NCBI GenBank assembly: GCA_033032865.1
Contig: JAWHQI010000061.1
Coordinates: 434,001 to 498,000 of the forward strand
Reading direction: 5' to 3'
Origin: Dactylorhiza incarnata
Taxonomy: Eukaryota > Streptophyta > Magnoliopsida > Asparagales > Orchidaceae
Length of the DNA: 64,000 bases
The stretch's first letter is position 1; each line of letters opens with the position of its first letter. The notes beneath the pieces are model-generated. The model was not told the origin of the DNA, made no database searches, and saw only the letters and a list, made by a program, of their open reading frames with translations. Shown one piece after another: positions 1-9,268 of this stretch. Both the position numbers and the translations under genes were made by a program.

Positions 1-2
1 TT

Positions 3-1137
3 CGACCACTTCTTCGCCGGTATGTTTTAGTTTTCTTTGATGACATATTGATCTATAGCAGGAGTTGGGACGAGCATCTGGAGCACGTTCGACATGTACT
101 TACCATCTTGCGGGAGCACCAGTTGTACGCCAAGTGATCCAAATGCTCCTTCGGGCAGGCGGAGGCCGAGTGCTTGGGGCACCTGGTTTCGGCTCAAGGG
201 GTCCAGGCTGACCCGAGGAAGATAGAGAGCATGGTGACCTGGCCGCAACCCACGACGATCCGGGCCTTACGAGGCTTTCTCGGGCTGACCGGTTATTATC
301 GCCGATTCGTGAAGGACTACGGGAAGATAGCCCGACCTCTTACCCAGCTGTTGCAGAAGGATGCCTTTCAGTGGCATGCAGAGGCGGAAGAAGCGTTCCA
401 GGCTCTGAAACGGGCCATGACGACCACACCGGTGTTGGCACTTCCAGATTTCTCCAAGGATTTTGTTATGGAGACTGATGTATCAGGAGTCGGGATAGGC
501 GCGGTCTTGATGCAAGAGGGCCGTCCGTTAGCTTATTTCCGCAAGGCATTAACACCCAGGACCTTGGGGCTGTCTACATACGAGAAGGAGATGCTCGCCA
601 TCCTCCACGCGGTCGCCATGTGGCGACCTTATCTTCTGGGGCGGCGCTTCCAGGTCCGCACGGACCATCAGAGCTTGAAGCACTTCCTAGAGCAGCGATT
701 GACATCCCCCCTACAGCAGAAATGGCTGACAAAACTACTGGGGTACGACTACGAGATCGTCTACAAGCAGGAGAAGGAGAATGTGGTGGCCGATGCTTTA
801 TCCTGCCTACCGGAGAGTTCCCTGTCCCACGTTTCGGGACCGGTGATCGAATCCTTGGACGAGATACAGGCGGAAGTTCGCCAGGACCCAGCACTCCGTA
901 TTATTGTTGAGGCATTGCAGCAGGGTCGGCCCACGGAGGCCGGCTATCACCTACAGGGAGCGCGGCTGTACTACCAGGGCCGGCTAGTTATTCCCGCCAC
1001 ATCACCATGGCGTACCATCATGATACAGGAGTTCCATGCTTCCCCGACCGGTGGCCACGCCGATATCCTTCGGACCCTACAGTGGGTCAGGGCAAATGTG
1101 TTTTGGAAGGGGATGAGGCAGGATGTTCAGCAGTTCG
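3..1137 (+). pseudogene. Chromovirus pol fragment: RT end, RNase H, integrase zinc region
   Basis: One frame reads the RT active-site motif FFDDIL at 33-50, followed by a TGA at 135-137 where the family has a sense codon before SKC. It then reads the connection region with GLTGYYRRFV, and RNase H with METDVSG near 470-490 and RTDHQSLKHF near 655-685. The motif NVVADALSCLP follows. The fragment ends in the start of the integrase HHCC region (FHASPTGGHADILRTLQWV). Its last codon is cut by the solo LTR at 1138. The same protein continues at 6051. This is a dead retrotransposon gene; the stop in RT alone would abolish the polymerase. Confidence 0.9.
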
Positions 1138-1944
1138 TGTGAAGACCCAATTTCCCCATACGAATTAAAATAACATAATTTTTGTGATGTCGCTATATTA
1201 CGACAATTTGATGAAATTTGGTATGCTTGGTGTGCGTATAACATAATACTTGTGATGTCGCTATATTAAATAAGTCGTCATGAAGAGAAAATAACATGAA
1301 GTTGGTGTGCCAATAGTCTTAAGAGTTGAGGATGAATTTGAGTGCTAATAGGAGACATTGGTGTGCGTATAGTAAAATGTGTGGATTACTTAGATTAGCT
1401 TGTTCAAATATATTGGGTGTGCCAAAGAGAAATGAATTTGGGTTTTAATAGGAGATGCCAAAGAGAAATGAATTTGGGTTTTAATAGAAAAAATTAATTC
1501 AATTAGGCTTAGGCGGTAGGCGCCGGCGGTGGGTTTTTATTGGACCGGTTCATTAGGCATCAAAGGAAACCGAGCCCCTCTTCATTCTCGTCTTCACTTC
1601 CGCCCCGCCTCCTGGAGAGCCCGACGAACTAGGGCTGGCTATGCCTCTTCTTCCTCATCGACGACCTTTCTCGTGCGTATCAATTGCAAGCCGATACTCA
1701 GCGTTCCGCTAGGGCTCGACGAAGATCCTCCTCCTGCAGCGAGAGACGAACGAAGAAGAACTAGGGCTCGACGACTTCTCTTGTACCAGACGACATCAAA
1801 AGCGAACATAGCCCCTCTTTCCTCTTCGATTCGACATGGGATCTCTCGGCAGAGCTCGTCGTTGGTGCTGGAAGATATCTCTGTTGTTTCTGCTGCTGTT
1901 TTCTGCGGTGTTGCCGTGTTCGGCCGACAGCTTTGGGTGCAATC

Positions 1945-2224
1945 TGTTACGCCCCCGGACGGATCCGAAGGCGACAGCGGGGCTGAACCAACTGGTTCAG
2001 CCCCCACTTTCTATTGACGGCCCTCGGGGAGCTGAACCCACCCGGTTCAGCCCCAATTGGGGCCGGCCGGCCCCCTTGGCCGGCCGGCCTTGGTCCGGGT
2101 ATAAATATACCCGGATCCTCTTGTGGAGGGGTATGCAAGAACTATCAGGTAATCCTCAACCCTAATTCCTCTCATAGCTCTCTAGATCTAGCTTTCTCCT
2201 CCTCTTCCTAGTAGATTCATAACA
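1945..2224 (+). repeat. 5' LTR of the inner Reina-like derivative
   Basis: It starts TGTTACGCCCCC and ends TTCATAACA. It contains the inverted repeat GGGGCTGAACC/GGTTCAGCCCC, a GGCCGGCCGG-rich hairpin and a TATA box (TATAAATA, 2100-2107) embedded in arms CCGGGTAT/ATACCCGG. A near-identical copy is at 3841-4119. Confidence 0.93.
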
Positions 2225-2226
2225 AT

Positions 2227-2238
2227 TGGTATCAGAGG
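2227..2238 (+). other. Primer-binding site, initiator Met tRNA type
   Basis: TGGTATCAGAGG lies two bases after the 5' LTR and matches the usual complement of the 3' end of plant initiator tRNA-Met except at the last base. The leader that follows (about 2290-2540) is a degenerate tandem repeat built on GCCGACATCGACGAC. Confidence 0.85.
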
Positions 2239-2899
2239 ATTCCTTCCTCCAAATTTCTTTTCCGACTTCCTCCAGCCTCCATCCCTCGCGTCCGGCATCG
2301 ACATCATCCCTCGACATCGACGACTCGCCAGCGCCGACATCGACATCATCCCTCGACATCGACGACTTACCAGCGCCGACATCGACATCTTCCCTCGACG
2401 ACTCCATCCCTCGACATCGCCAGCGCCGACCTCGACGACTCCAGAGCCGACATCGACGTCCAGCGCCGACATTGACGACGTCCAGTGCCGACATCGACGA
2501 CGTCCAACGCCAACATCGACGACTCCAGCGCCGACGTCCTGCTGCTCCCGGGCCACCGCCGCCGCCTGAAGCTCCATCCCTTGACATCTTGCTGCTCCAG
2601 CGACGTCTCCAGCGGCCGATTCCGCCTGTTTTGGACCCGCTTGACCCCGACTCCTTCGGATCAGTCCGGCCCCGACTCCAGCGGCTGCCGACAGTCCAGA
2701 TTTCCGTCAGCGACCTCTCCAGCGACGTCTCCAGCGGCCGATTCCGCCGGTCGCGCAGTTCCGGCTCTTCCGCCAATCCTCTTCCGCGACGATTTCGCCG
2801 AGCCTCAAGGCGTTTGATTCCAGCGGCTACTTCGACAACGAGCTTCTTCTCCGACTTCCTCCTTGAGGAGTACCTCGTCCCATTTCTGCGGAGTCGACC

Positions 2900-3844
2900 A
2901 TGGTGACTCGTTCCCAAGAAGAATCCCATCGGTTGGCCACCATCGAAGCGACTTACACCGGGTTGGCCAACAGGGTGGCGGCCCTCGAAGAACAGTTGAA
3001 GGCTTCAGAAAAACGATTGGCAGAAAAGATAGATACGCGCATGGACGAGCTAAAAAGTTTGTTGACTCAGCACATCAAAGGTCAGACTGTGGCGAAAGAA
3101 ACCAACGCAGTCCAAATTCTCATTCCGTCTTCAGCATCGGGACACAAAGACTGTGCGGTTCGAGATGGTACCGACCGGGCCTCCATCTTCAATAGGGGAC
3201 TTGGAATCGACGCGTCTGCCATGGTTTCCCCTCCATTCCAGGGGCGCCACGAGGACCGGGAGCACATTTTAGATACAATCGAGTTCGAGGTATCTACCCT
3301 GACCTTGCCAGGAGACTCCGCACCACCCACTATGACTGTTGCAGGGTGGCTCGGCCAACAACCGGTGACCATTATGATTGACAGCGGGAGTACACATAAC
3401 TTCCTCAACCCGGTGGTGGCACAGAAGCTTGGGCAAGAGATCGTTAAGGATGCTGCGTCCCAGATTGCGGTGGCAGGTGGACGCACGTTGCAGTGCGAAG
3501 GCAGGCTTCCGGACGTGAGGGTCAGTGTGTAGGGATACACCGACAGGATGGATGTCTACTTCTTGCCCATCCAGGGGTCCGATATGATTCTGGGGACCCA
3601 GTGGTTGCGTCAGCTGGGGAGGGTCACTCTGGATTGGGATGAGTTGACCATGGAGTTTGCTGAGGAAGGGAGGGAGTACTGCCTGAATGGAATCAGAATC
3701 TTACCAGTACAAGGGCCTTTCTTCGATGCTTGGGGATTGCAAGGAGACGAGCATGACGTAGCTGGGAGGGCGCCGAAGGAAGGGACCGAGCCGCCAGATT
3801 CCCACCTTGAGGACAAGCTGGGTCTTAAAGGGGTAGGGAATGTT
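2900..3844 (+). pseudogene. Gag start fused to retropepsin and pol C-terminal tail
   Basis: The frame opens with MVTRSQEE and a coiled-coil-like stretch rich in A, E, L and K (about residues 20-60), typical of the gag start in this chromovirus group. Most of gag is absent. A retropepsin follows with the active-site triad DSG in MIDSGSTHNFL (Asp codon 3380-3382) and the later ILGTQWL strand. A TAG at 3530-3532 interrupts the frame, which otherwise continues to the 3' LTR. The end, SHLEDKLGLKGVGN, corresponds to FHLGDKVALDGEGN at the pol C-terminus of the outer element. RT, RNase H and integrase were therefore deleted and protease was joined to the pol tail. Confidence 0.85.
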
Positions 3845-4119
3845 ACGCCCCCGGACGGATCCGAAGGCGACAACGGGGCTGAACCAACTGGTTCAGCCCC
3901 CACTTTCTATTGACGGCCCTCGGGGGGCTGAACCCACCCGGCTCAGCACCAATTGGGGCCGCCGGCCCCCTTGGCCGGCCGGCCTTGGTCCGGGTATAAA
4001 TATACCCGGATCCTCTTGTGGAGGGGTATGCAAGAACTATCAGGTAATCCTCAACCCTAATTCCTCTCATAGCTCTCTAGATCTAGCTTTCTCCTCCTCT
4101 TCCTAGTAGATTCATAACA
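3841..4119 (+). repeat. 3' LTR of the inner Reina-like derivative
   Basis: It matches 1945-2224 with about five differences by eye, including one missing G in the GGCCGGCC block. A purine-rich tract (AAAGGGGTAGGGAA) directly precedes it, as expected for plus-strand priming. The target duplication CAATC follows at 4120-4124. Confidence 0.93.
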
Positions 4120-5097
4120 CAATCCCTCCACTGTGAGCTCTCCTCCCTCTTCCTCCTCTTCTCCTTCTTAATAGATGGCTGAAATTAGAAAGGAAATGAG
4201 CTAGGGTTTTCAGTTTTGGGGGATTTGATTTCTTTGTTGGTCGGCAAAGGTTTTCTTGTTTTGATCAGTGAATTTATACCTTAATTCTTGCATGGATGTT
4301 GAGGGGTTTCCTCTTGTTTCCTCATGGCCGGCGGCTGTGTTGGTTCCCTTTTATTGGCATGCAGTTATGATAGGGTTTTGCCTTGAGGGTTTTGCCTTGA
4401 TTTTACTTGGATTTGGCAGCTGTAGGTTGGCTGTTTAGAGCCCTGTTACTGGCTGTTTAGAGAACTGTTTATAGCTGGTGTGGGCTGATTTCCTTAAGTT
4501 GAATTGGGGGTTGATGCTTGACTGGAAATGATAGCAGTTTTATAGGGTTGATGTTTAGATACACTTGGATATATTTTTACGATACTTTCATTTTCTAAAT
4601 TTCATTTAGTTCAAGTTAATCGAATTTTGATTTAGCAATTTCTTACATAAGTTCGTGAAATAACAGATATTACAAAAGAAAAGATAATATGACGAGAATT
4701 AAAGAATGAAGAAAACAAGGTGAGTACTTATTTCTTTAATTATGCCTAGCTTCGAATATTTTGAATATATACATGATTGATTTTCATACTGAAAATATTT
4801 TAGTGATTGCGCATTGACATGAAATTGAAATTGTTTGCATTTATAAATCACGGATAAATATGAGAATTTCTAGAACCTATTGAATCGGAAATAACAAGAA
4901 TTAAGTGATGATCTTAAAAATGTTTGAATAAAACCAACGATACCTGATACGAAGATTGAATACGAATATTGACAGTATGTACATGAATAAGAACAGCAAG
5001 AAAAGATAAAAGTTGAATCAAAGATAATAAGCATCGATGCATCGGAAATGATAAGGGTTAACCCAGTCCGTAGGGGGGGTGAATACCTTATGGAAGA

Positions 5098-5253
5098 GGT
5101 CGTTGAAGGCCAGAGGCCGTTGAAGGCCAGAGGCCGTTGAAGGCCAGAGGCCGTTGAAGGCCAGAGGCCGTTGAAGGCCAGAGGCCGTTGAAGGCCAGAG
5201 GCCGTTGAAGGCCAAGAGGCCGTTGAAGACCAAGAGGTCGTTGAAGACCAAGA
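5098..5253 (+). repeat. 17-18 bp minisatellite inside the solo LTR
   Basis: Nine head-to-tail units of GGCCGTTGAAGGCCAGA start at 5098, 5115, 5132, 5149, 5166, 5183, 5200, 5218 and 5236. The last three are 18 bp with an extra A and carry changes (GACCAAGA), so the array is homogenised on its left and degenerating on its right. Open frames here are by-products of the repeat. Confidence 0.95.
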
Positions 5254-6050
5254 AGGGATAATCGACAGCAACCCTTATGATTTCCTAATTTAATAAAGCT
5301 AAAGATAAACGAGGAATCTGAATTGATTTTGAGAAATCTACTGATTGATGATGGAAAATGAAGTGAATAAGTTACGTCTGAAAGAATATGAAATTGATGA
5401 AAAGATTGCGAATAAAAGAAACGAAACGACTGTTAAGAACAAAAAGACTGAGTGGAGATCGAATGAGAATAGAAGAATGAATAGATCACATGAATGAATT
5501 TTGAAACGTAAATCATATCGTTACTTTATTAATTATTATTGATACGAACGATACGAACGAAGAATGAATATGAACTTGAATGACTAAGAAGAGAATAGTC
5601 GATGAAACGAACGTGAAAGAACATAAGAATAGATAATTCGCTGAAAAGAACTTGATGAACCTAACGAATTGAATACATAGTAATACTGATGTTTCTTTCG
5701 ATACTGCCATATAAAACTTATGCATATTGATACTGATGTTTCTTGGTTGCATGTACAGCAGTTAAAGAGGTATGTTACTCGCTCAGTCATATTCGTTATG
5801 ACTAAACCCGTTGTCTTCATATTTTTTAGAAAGATGCGCGTTTCCTGAAGACCCGTAAGAAAGCAAAGTGGTTCAGAGAAGAAAAGAAAACTAAAGATCA
5901 AACTAAGGTATGAGTAAAATTTTAAGAAAAGTTTTTATTATGTGTTTTATTCTGTATTCACTATACTTACTTCTAGAACATCCTGGCATGAATGATATGA
6001 AAATATGTTTTGATACAGATTTCATGTGAGGTCTGAATAGGGGCCTCACA

Positions 6051-7293
6051 GTTCGTCCGGGAGTGCGACATCTGCCAGCGGCAGAAGTACGAGACGACAT
6101 TGCCAGCAGGACTTCTTACACCGTTAGAGATCCCACATCAGATCTGGGACACCATATCCATGGATTTCATAGATGGTTACCCAAATCGCAGGGCAAGACG
6201 GTCATCCTAGTGGTGGTCGACAAACTATCCAAGTACGGCCATTTTCTTGCGTTGAGCCACCCATACACAGGGGAGACAGTTGCAGAGCTTTTCGCCCGGG
6301 AGATAGTTCGACTCCACGGGATTCCTCGGTCCATCATCTCAGACAGAGATCCGGTATTCGTGAACAATTTTTGGAAGGAGCTCTTTCGTCTTCAAGGGAC
6401 CACACTGCGCATGAGCACGGCCAATCACCCTCAGACCGATGGACAGACGGAGGTGCTCAACCGAGGGGTTTGTGATGGATGAGCCGTGCACGTGGACCCG
6501 GTGGTTACACAGGGCAGAGTACTGCTACAACACATCATTCCACACGGCCAGCAAGCTCACTCCTTTTGAGGCGGTGTACGGCCGACCACCCCCCACGTTG
6601 AGTTCCTATGAGCCGGCCAGCACCGCTCTTCCAGCTGTAGATCAGACACTTCAAGAGCGGGATCAGACATTAGCACTACTTCGGGACAACTTATGGGCGG
6701 CTCAAGAGCGTATGAAGGTCCAGGCAGACAAACACCGCACTGAGCGGGAGTTCGCGGTGGGTGACGAGGTTTTCCTCCGGCTCCAGCCGTATCGCCAGCT
6801 ATCAGTTTCTCGGCGGGCCAATCAGAAACTTGCCCCGCGGTACTATGGTTCGTACAGAATCATCCGGCGTGTGGGTCCAGTCACTTATACTCTGTCACTC
6901 CCTGAAGGGTCCCGCATTCATCCAACATTTCATGTATCTTTGTTAAAGAGAAAACTTGGAAATTCAGTTCAAGCCAGTCCCATCCTGCCTGAAGCCACCA
7001 GCAGCGGAGAATTAAGGCCTTCACCGGAGGCTATCTTGCTAACCAAGTGGAAGAAACAAGGCACGGAGTACCGACCAGAGGTACTCATCAAGTGGAAGCA
7101 GATGACGGAGGCCCGCAACTCTTGGGTTGACTTATTGGAATTCCGGGAGCGCTTTCCCGATTTCCACCTTGGGGACAAGGTGGCTCTTGATGGGGAAGGG
7201 AATGCTATACCCCCGCAACCATTACGGTTCGCAGGGCATCGATACGCACGGTGGAGCAAGGAGCAATCTCAAAACAACGCCCCCATCCAGTAA
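6051..7293 (+). pseudogene. Chromovirus integrase core and chromodomain-like tail
   Basis: This continues the pol reading cut at 1137. It begins with the second half of the integrase zinc region (CDICQRQK), then MDFIDG (first catalytic Asp) near 6160. A one-base loss near 6175 shifts frame into [21 protein letters not shown], followed by [15 protein letters not shown] (second Asp) and [12 protein letters not shown] deletion near 6466 shifts frame again into TWTRWLHRAEYCYNTSFH, TPFEAVYGRPPP, the GPVTYTLSLPEG region and a chromodomain-like segment (VLIKWKQMTEARNSWVDL). The frame ends inside the 3' LTR. Two frameshifts make it non-functional. Confidence 0.9.
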
Positions 7294-7521
7294 AATAGAA
7301 GAATAGGGGCTGAACCACCCCGGTTCAGCCCCTACATGGGGGGGCCGGCCAGCCCCCTTGACCCCGGGTATTAATAGGCCCGGGGTCTTCTAATGATGGT
7401 TATGCAAGTATTTCCTCAAGTTATTCTCCTTTCTTCTCCTCTCAAACCCTAATCTTCTTCTTCTCGTTAATCTCTCCCGTAGATCCCCTTCTTCTCTCTT
7501 GCCCTAGCAAGATCAATAACA
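7203..7521 (+). repeat. 3' LTR of the outer Reina-type element
   Basis: It starts TGCTATACCCCCG after the purine tract GGGGAAGGGAA and ends GATCAATAACA. It shares the TGAACC/GGTTCAGCCCC motif, a GGGGCCGGCC block and a GGGTATTAATA promoter-like motif with the LTR at 1945-2224. The partner 5' LTR is outside the window. Confidence 0.85.
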
Positions 7522-7893
7522 GACTTCCACGGCCCCAAGCAAGACCTAAGTGATCAATGTCCGGTGTTCGGGTCACAAAATATCCACCGCCCCAAACAAG
7601 GCCTAAGTGCTCACATCCCATGTTCTGGTCACAAAATGCGCAAGAAAACCAATGGATAACGTTTATATAAAAAACTTAGTAATGAGCAAGTGACTGGAAT
7701 ATTCTCCAAAGAAGTAGACTACTTCATGCTAACACCAAAGCGCATAAAAGGTAGCATTAATTTACAAGTACATAATCGAAAATAACTGCCAATTGCTTTA
7801 AAAAATAAATTATTTTTATTGAGGGAAAAAAGCTGCAATGCAAAAATCTATGAAGTAACTTGTGAAAATGCCCATGCAAGCAGAAAAGCTTAC
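7522..7893 (-). other. SMU1: SMU1 intron 3, unique part next to exon 3
   Basis: This is the donor-proximal part of the intron that follows exon 3 on the minus strand. It begins with GTAAGC at 7893. I see no gene or clear repeat apart from a degenerate duplication near 7530-7640 (GGCCCCAAGCAAGACCTAAGTG and its diverged copy). The rest of the intron in view is retrotransposon. Confidence 0.7.
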
Positions 7894-8046
7894 CTCATTT
7901 GGATCAAAATATGACCGAGCCAATATGTGGTCAAGTCTCAAATATCTCTCGGGCTGCTCTTGTTTCATTACACCCATAGCCTGAGTTTGCCTTAGTATGG
8001 CTCGTGCGGTGTCTAATTCCCTGAGTTCTATCATCTCTAAGACTAT
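7894..8046 (-). CDS. SMU1: SMU1 exon 3 (spliceosome-associated WD40 protein)
   Basis: This exon of 153 bp encodes 51 residues, from [16 protein letters not shown] to RSYFDPNE. They match the region just after the CTLH domain of plant SMU1. SMU1 is a nuclear LisH/CTLH/WD40 protein that works with RED in the spliceosome. The exon is bounded by a consensus acceptor (TTTTCCACAG, ending at 8047) and a donor (GAG/GTAAGC at 7893). It joins exon 2 in phase 0 and ends in phase 0. Family proteins continue with about 380 more residues, including a WD40 propeller; those exons must lie left of the window. The frame has no stops. It is flanked on both sides by TE-packed introns. Confidence 0.93.
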
Positions 8047-8156
8047 CTGTGGAAAATAAATACTTTAAAAATCAAACTGTAAGCAACCAAGAGCTCCTCT
8101 GTACGTAAAACAAAACTGATGTAGTAGAAAAAACACAGGCAAAGATACATAAAGCA

Positions 8157-8251
8157 AGTCTTAGAATAACAAAAAAAAAAAGCGCTTCTCGCACTAATGA
8201 CAAAATGATTTTAATATCTTCACATGGTATCTTTTTCAAAATATTAGAATT
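8157..8251. repeat. Left part of a 218-bp intronic tandem repeat, cut by the Copia insertion
   Basis: AGTCTTAGAATAACAAAA through ATCTTCACATGGTATC aligns with the units at 12790-12870 and 13008-13080. The first unit is split by the Copia element at 8252 and resumes at 12667. Confidence 0.75.
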
Positions 8252-8447
8252 TGTTAGAGAAGAGATGTAAAAAGCCCATGTAAAGAGCCCATGTAGGGGC
8301 CCATTGTGTAGCTTTTCTTTATTTCTTATTTAGTCCCACATCTTGAGATTGGAGTGGCTTGCCTCCTTCTCTTCCTATATATTTGTACTCATACATGTAA
8401 TTATATGATTCAAGAAGTATATGCAAGGTTTATACCATTCCTCTACA
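8252..8447 (+). repeat. 5' LTR of the gag-less Copia element
   Basis: It begins TGTTAGAGAAGAG and ends CATTCCTCTACA. A TATA-like CCTATATATTTG lies near 8375. It differs from 12471-12666 at CCC/CTC and GAT/GGT positions only, by eye. Confidence 0.95.
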
Positions 8448-8460
8448 TGGTATCAGAGCT
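8448..8460 (+). other. Primer-binding site, initiator Met tRNA type
   Basis: TGGTATCAGAGCT directly abuts the 5' LTR. Confidence 0.9.
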
Positions 8461-9268
8461 ATAGGTTCAATTTTTTTTCCGGTCAGCAAAGGTCCTAACC
8501 CTCACAATCTGCCCGCCCGACCGACCTTGTGCGGTCTCTTTTTTTGGTGTCCGCAGCTCCTCTGAGAGCTCATCCCGTGCGACGTCCCCCTCCAGACTCC
8601 TCCCTCTCCGGCTCCTTTATAGCCATTCTCGCTGTCAAGTGGGCCCCGCCCATTTCTGCTCTCTCGCATCCCGCGGCCTCTTCCTATACAGATCGCGCTC
8701 CTCCTGCGACCTGGTGGTCACCGGCGCGGCCTCCTCCCGCGGTCTCGTGCGAGTTCCCCCCCCCCCCCCCCATCTTCACGCGGCTTCCTCTGCGATCGTG
8801 CGGCGCTCGGCAACTTCCTCTGCGATCTCTTTCTGCGCCCTCCTCCCGCGGTTTTCATTGAGATCGCCGCTCTCTCTCGCACGATCTGCCCTCCTGCGGT
8901 CTGTCTCCAGTCCAAGCGGCCTCCAGCTCGTGCGACCTCCTTCCGTCTGCCAGCTGCTGCCCGAGCTTTCCTCTGGAGATCTCGCAGACCGCCCGAGCCC
9001 TCCTCTGCGATCTCTCAGCCCGCCAACAACGATCTCTCCAACAGCGATCTCTCCTCTGCGATCTCGCAGCGGTCTCCTACTCGCTGCTCTCCCTACGACC
9101 TCTCTAGCCGCGATCTCCCAGCTCTCCAGCGGTCTCCCAGCTCGCCAGCGGTCTTATTTCTGCTTCCTCGACGCAGCTCGCCAGCGATCTCCTACCAGCA
9201 GTGCTCGCGGTCTTCTTTCTGCTTTCTACTCGCTGTTCTAGTCGAACAGTAGCGGTCTCCTACCAACA
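8461..9268 (+). other. GC-rich leader of the Copia element
   Basis: This 0.8 kb stretch is rich in imperfect repeats of CTGCGATCTCTC and CAGCGGTCTCC and includes a C-run at 8759-8771. The minus-strand Copia element has the same kind of leader (30235-30945), so both come from one lineage. Open frames across it have no recognisable domain. Gag would be expected after it but is absent. Confidence 0.7.

Larger units (their letters stand above)
1945..4119 (+). mobile_element. Non-autonomous deletion derivative of a Reina-like chromovirus
   Basis: Two LTRs of 280 and 279 bp (1945-2224, 3841-4119) flank an internal region with a primer-binding site, a leader, a short gag start, a protease and the last residues of pol. 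The 5-bp duplication CAATC flanks it (1940-1944, 4120-4124). Reverse transcriptase, RNase H and integrase are missing. I count about five differences between the LTRs, so it is fairly young. Its LTR shares motifs with the 3' LTR of the outer element (7203-7521), so the two belong to related families. It inserted into the solo LTR at 1138-6050. Confidence 0.88.
1138..6050 (+). mobile_element. Solo LTR of a Tekay-type chromovirus, itself interrupted
   Basis: The insertion begins TGTGAAGACCC and ends GGGGCCTCACA, so its ends are TG...CA with a TGTGA/TCACA inverted match. The 5-bp duplication GTTCG flanks it (1133-1137 and 6051-6055). It has no gag or pol of its own. Without the inner element and its duplication it is about 2.73 kb. 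The stretch near 5750-5815 (GCATGTACAGCAG, then TTAAA, AGGTA and ACTAA blocks) resembles 14860-14915 in the Tekay LTR, which supports a long chromovirus LTR in plus orientation. Unequal recombination between LTRs leaving one LTR is the usual origin. Confidence 0.75.
1..7521 (+). mobile_element. Reina-type chromovirus (Ty3/gypsy), 5' part outside the window, nested insertions inside
   Basis: The sequence runs from reverse transcriptase through RNase H, integrase and a chromodomain-like tail into a 3' LTR ending in AATAACA at 7521. The pol reading is broken after the integrase zinc-finger region at 1137 and resumes at 6051, exactly where a 4.9 kb nested insertion with target duplication GTTCG sits. 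An in-frame stop and two frameshifts make it non-coding. The start of the element and its left target duplication are left of base 1. It lies on the opposite strand to SMU1, apparently in SMU1 intron 3, because exon 3 lies at 7894-8046 to its right. Confidence 0.88.

Noticed and set aside
2162..2929. Open frames over the leader of the inner derivative
   Set aside because: Degenerate GCCGACATCGAC repeat; gag starts only at 2900.
8448..8460. tRNA genes near the TGGTATCAGAGC sites
   Set aside because: These are primer-binding sites next to LTRs. No cloverleaf surrounds any of them, and I saw no tRNA or rRNA gene in the window.
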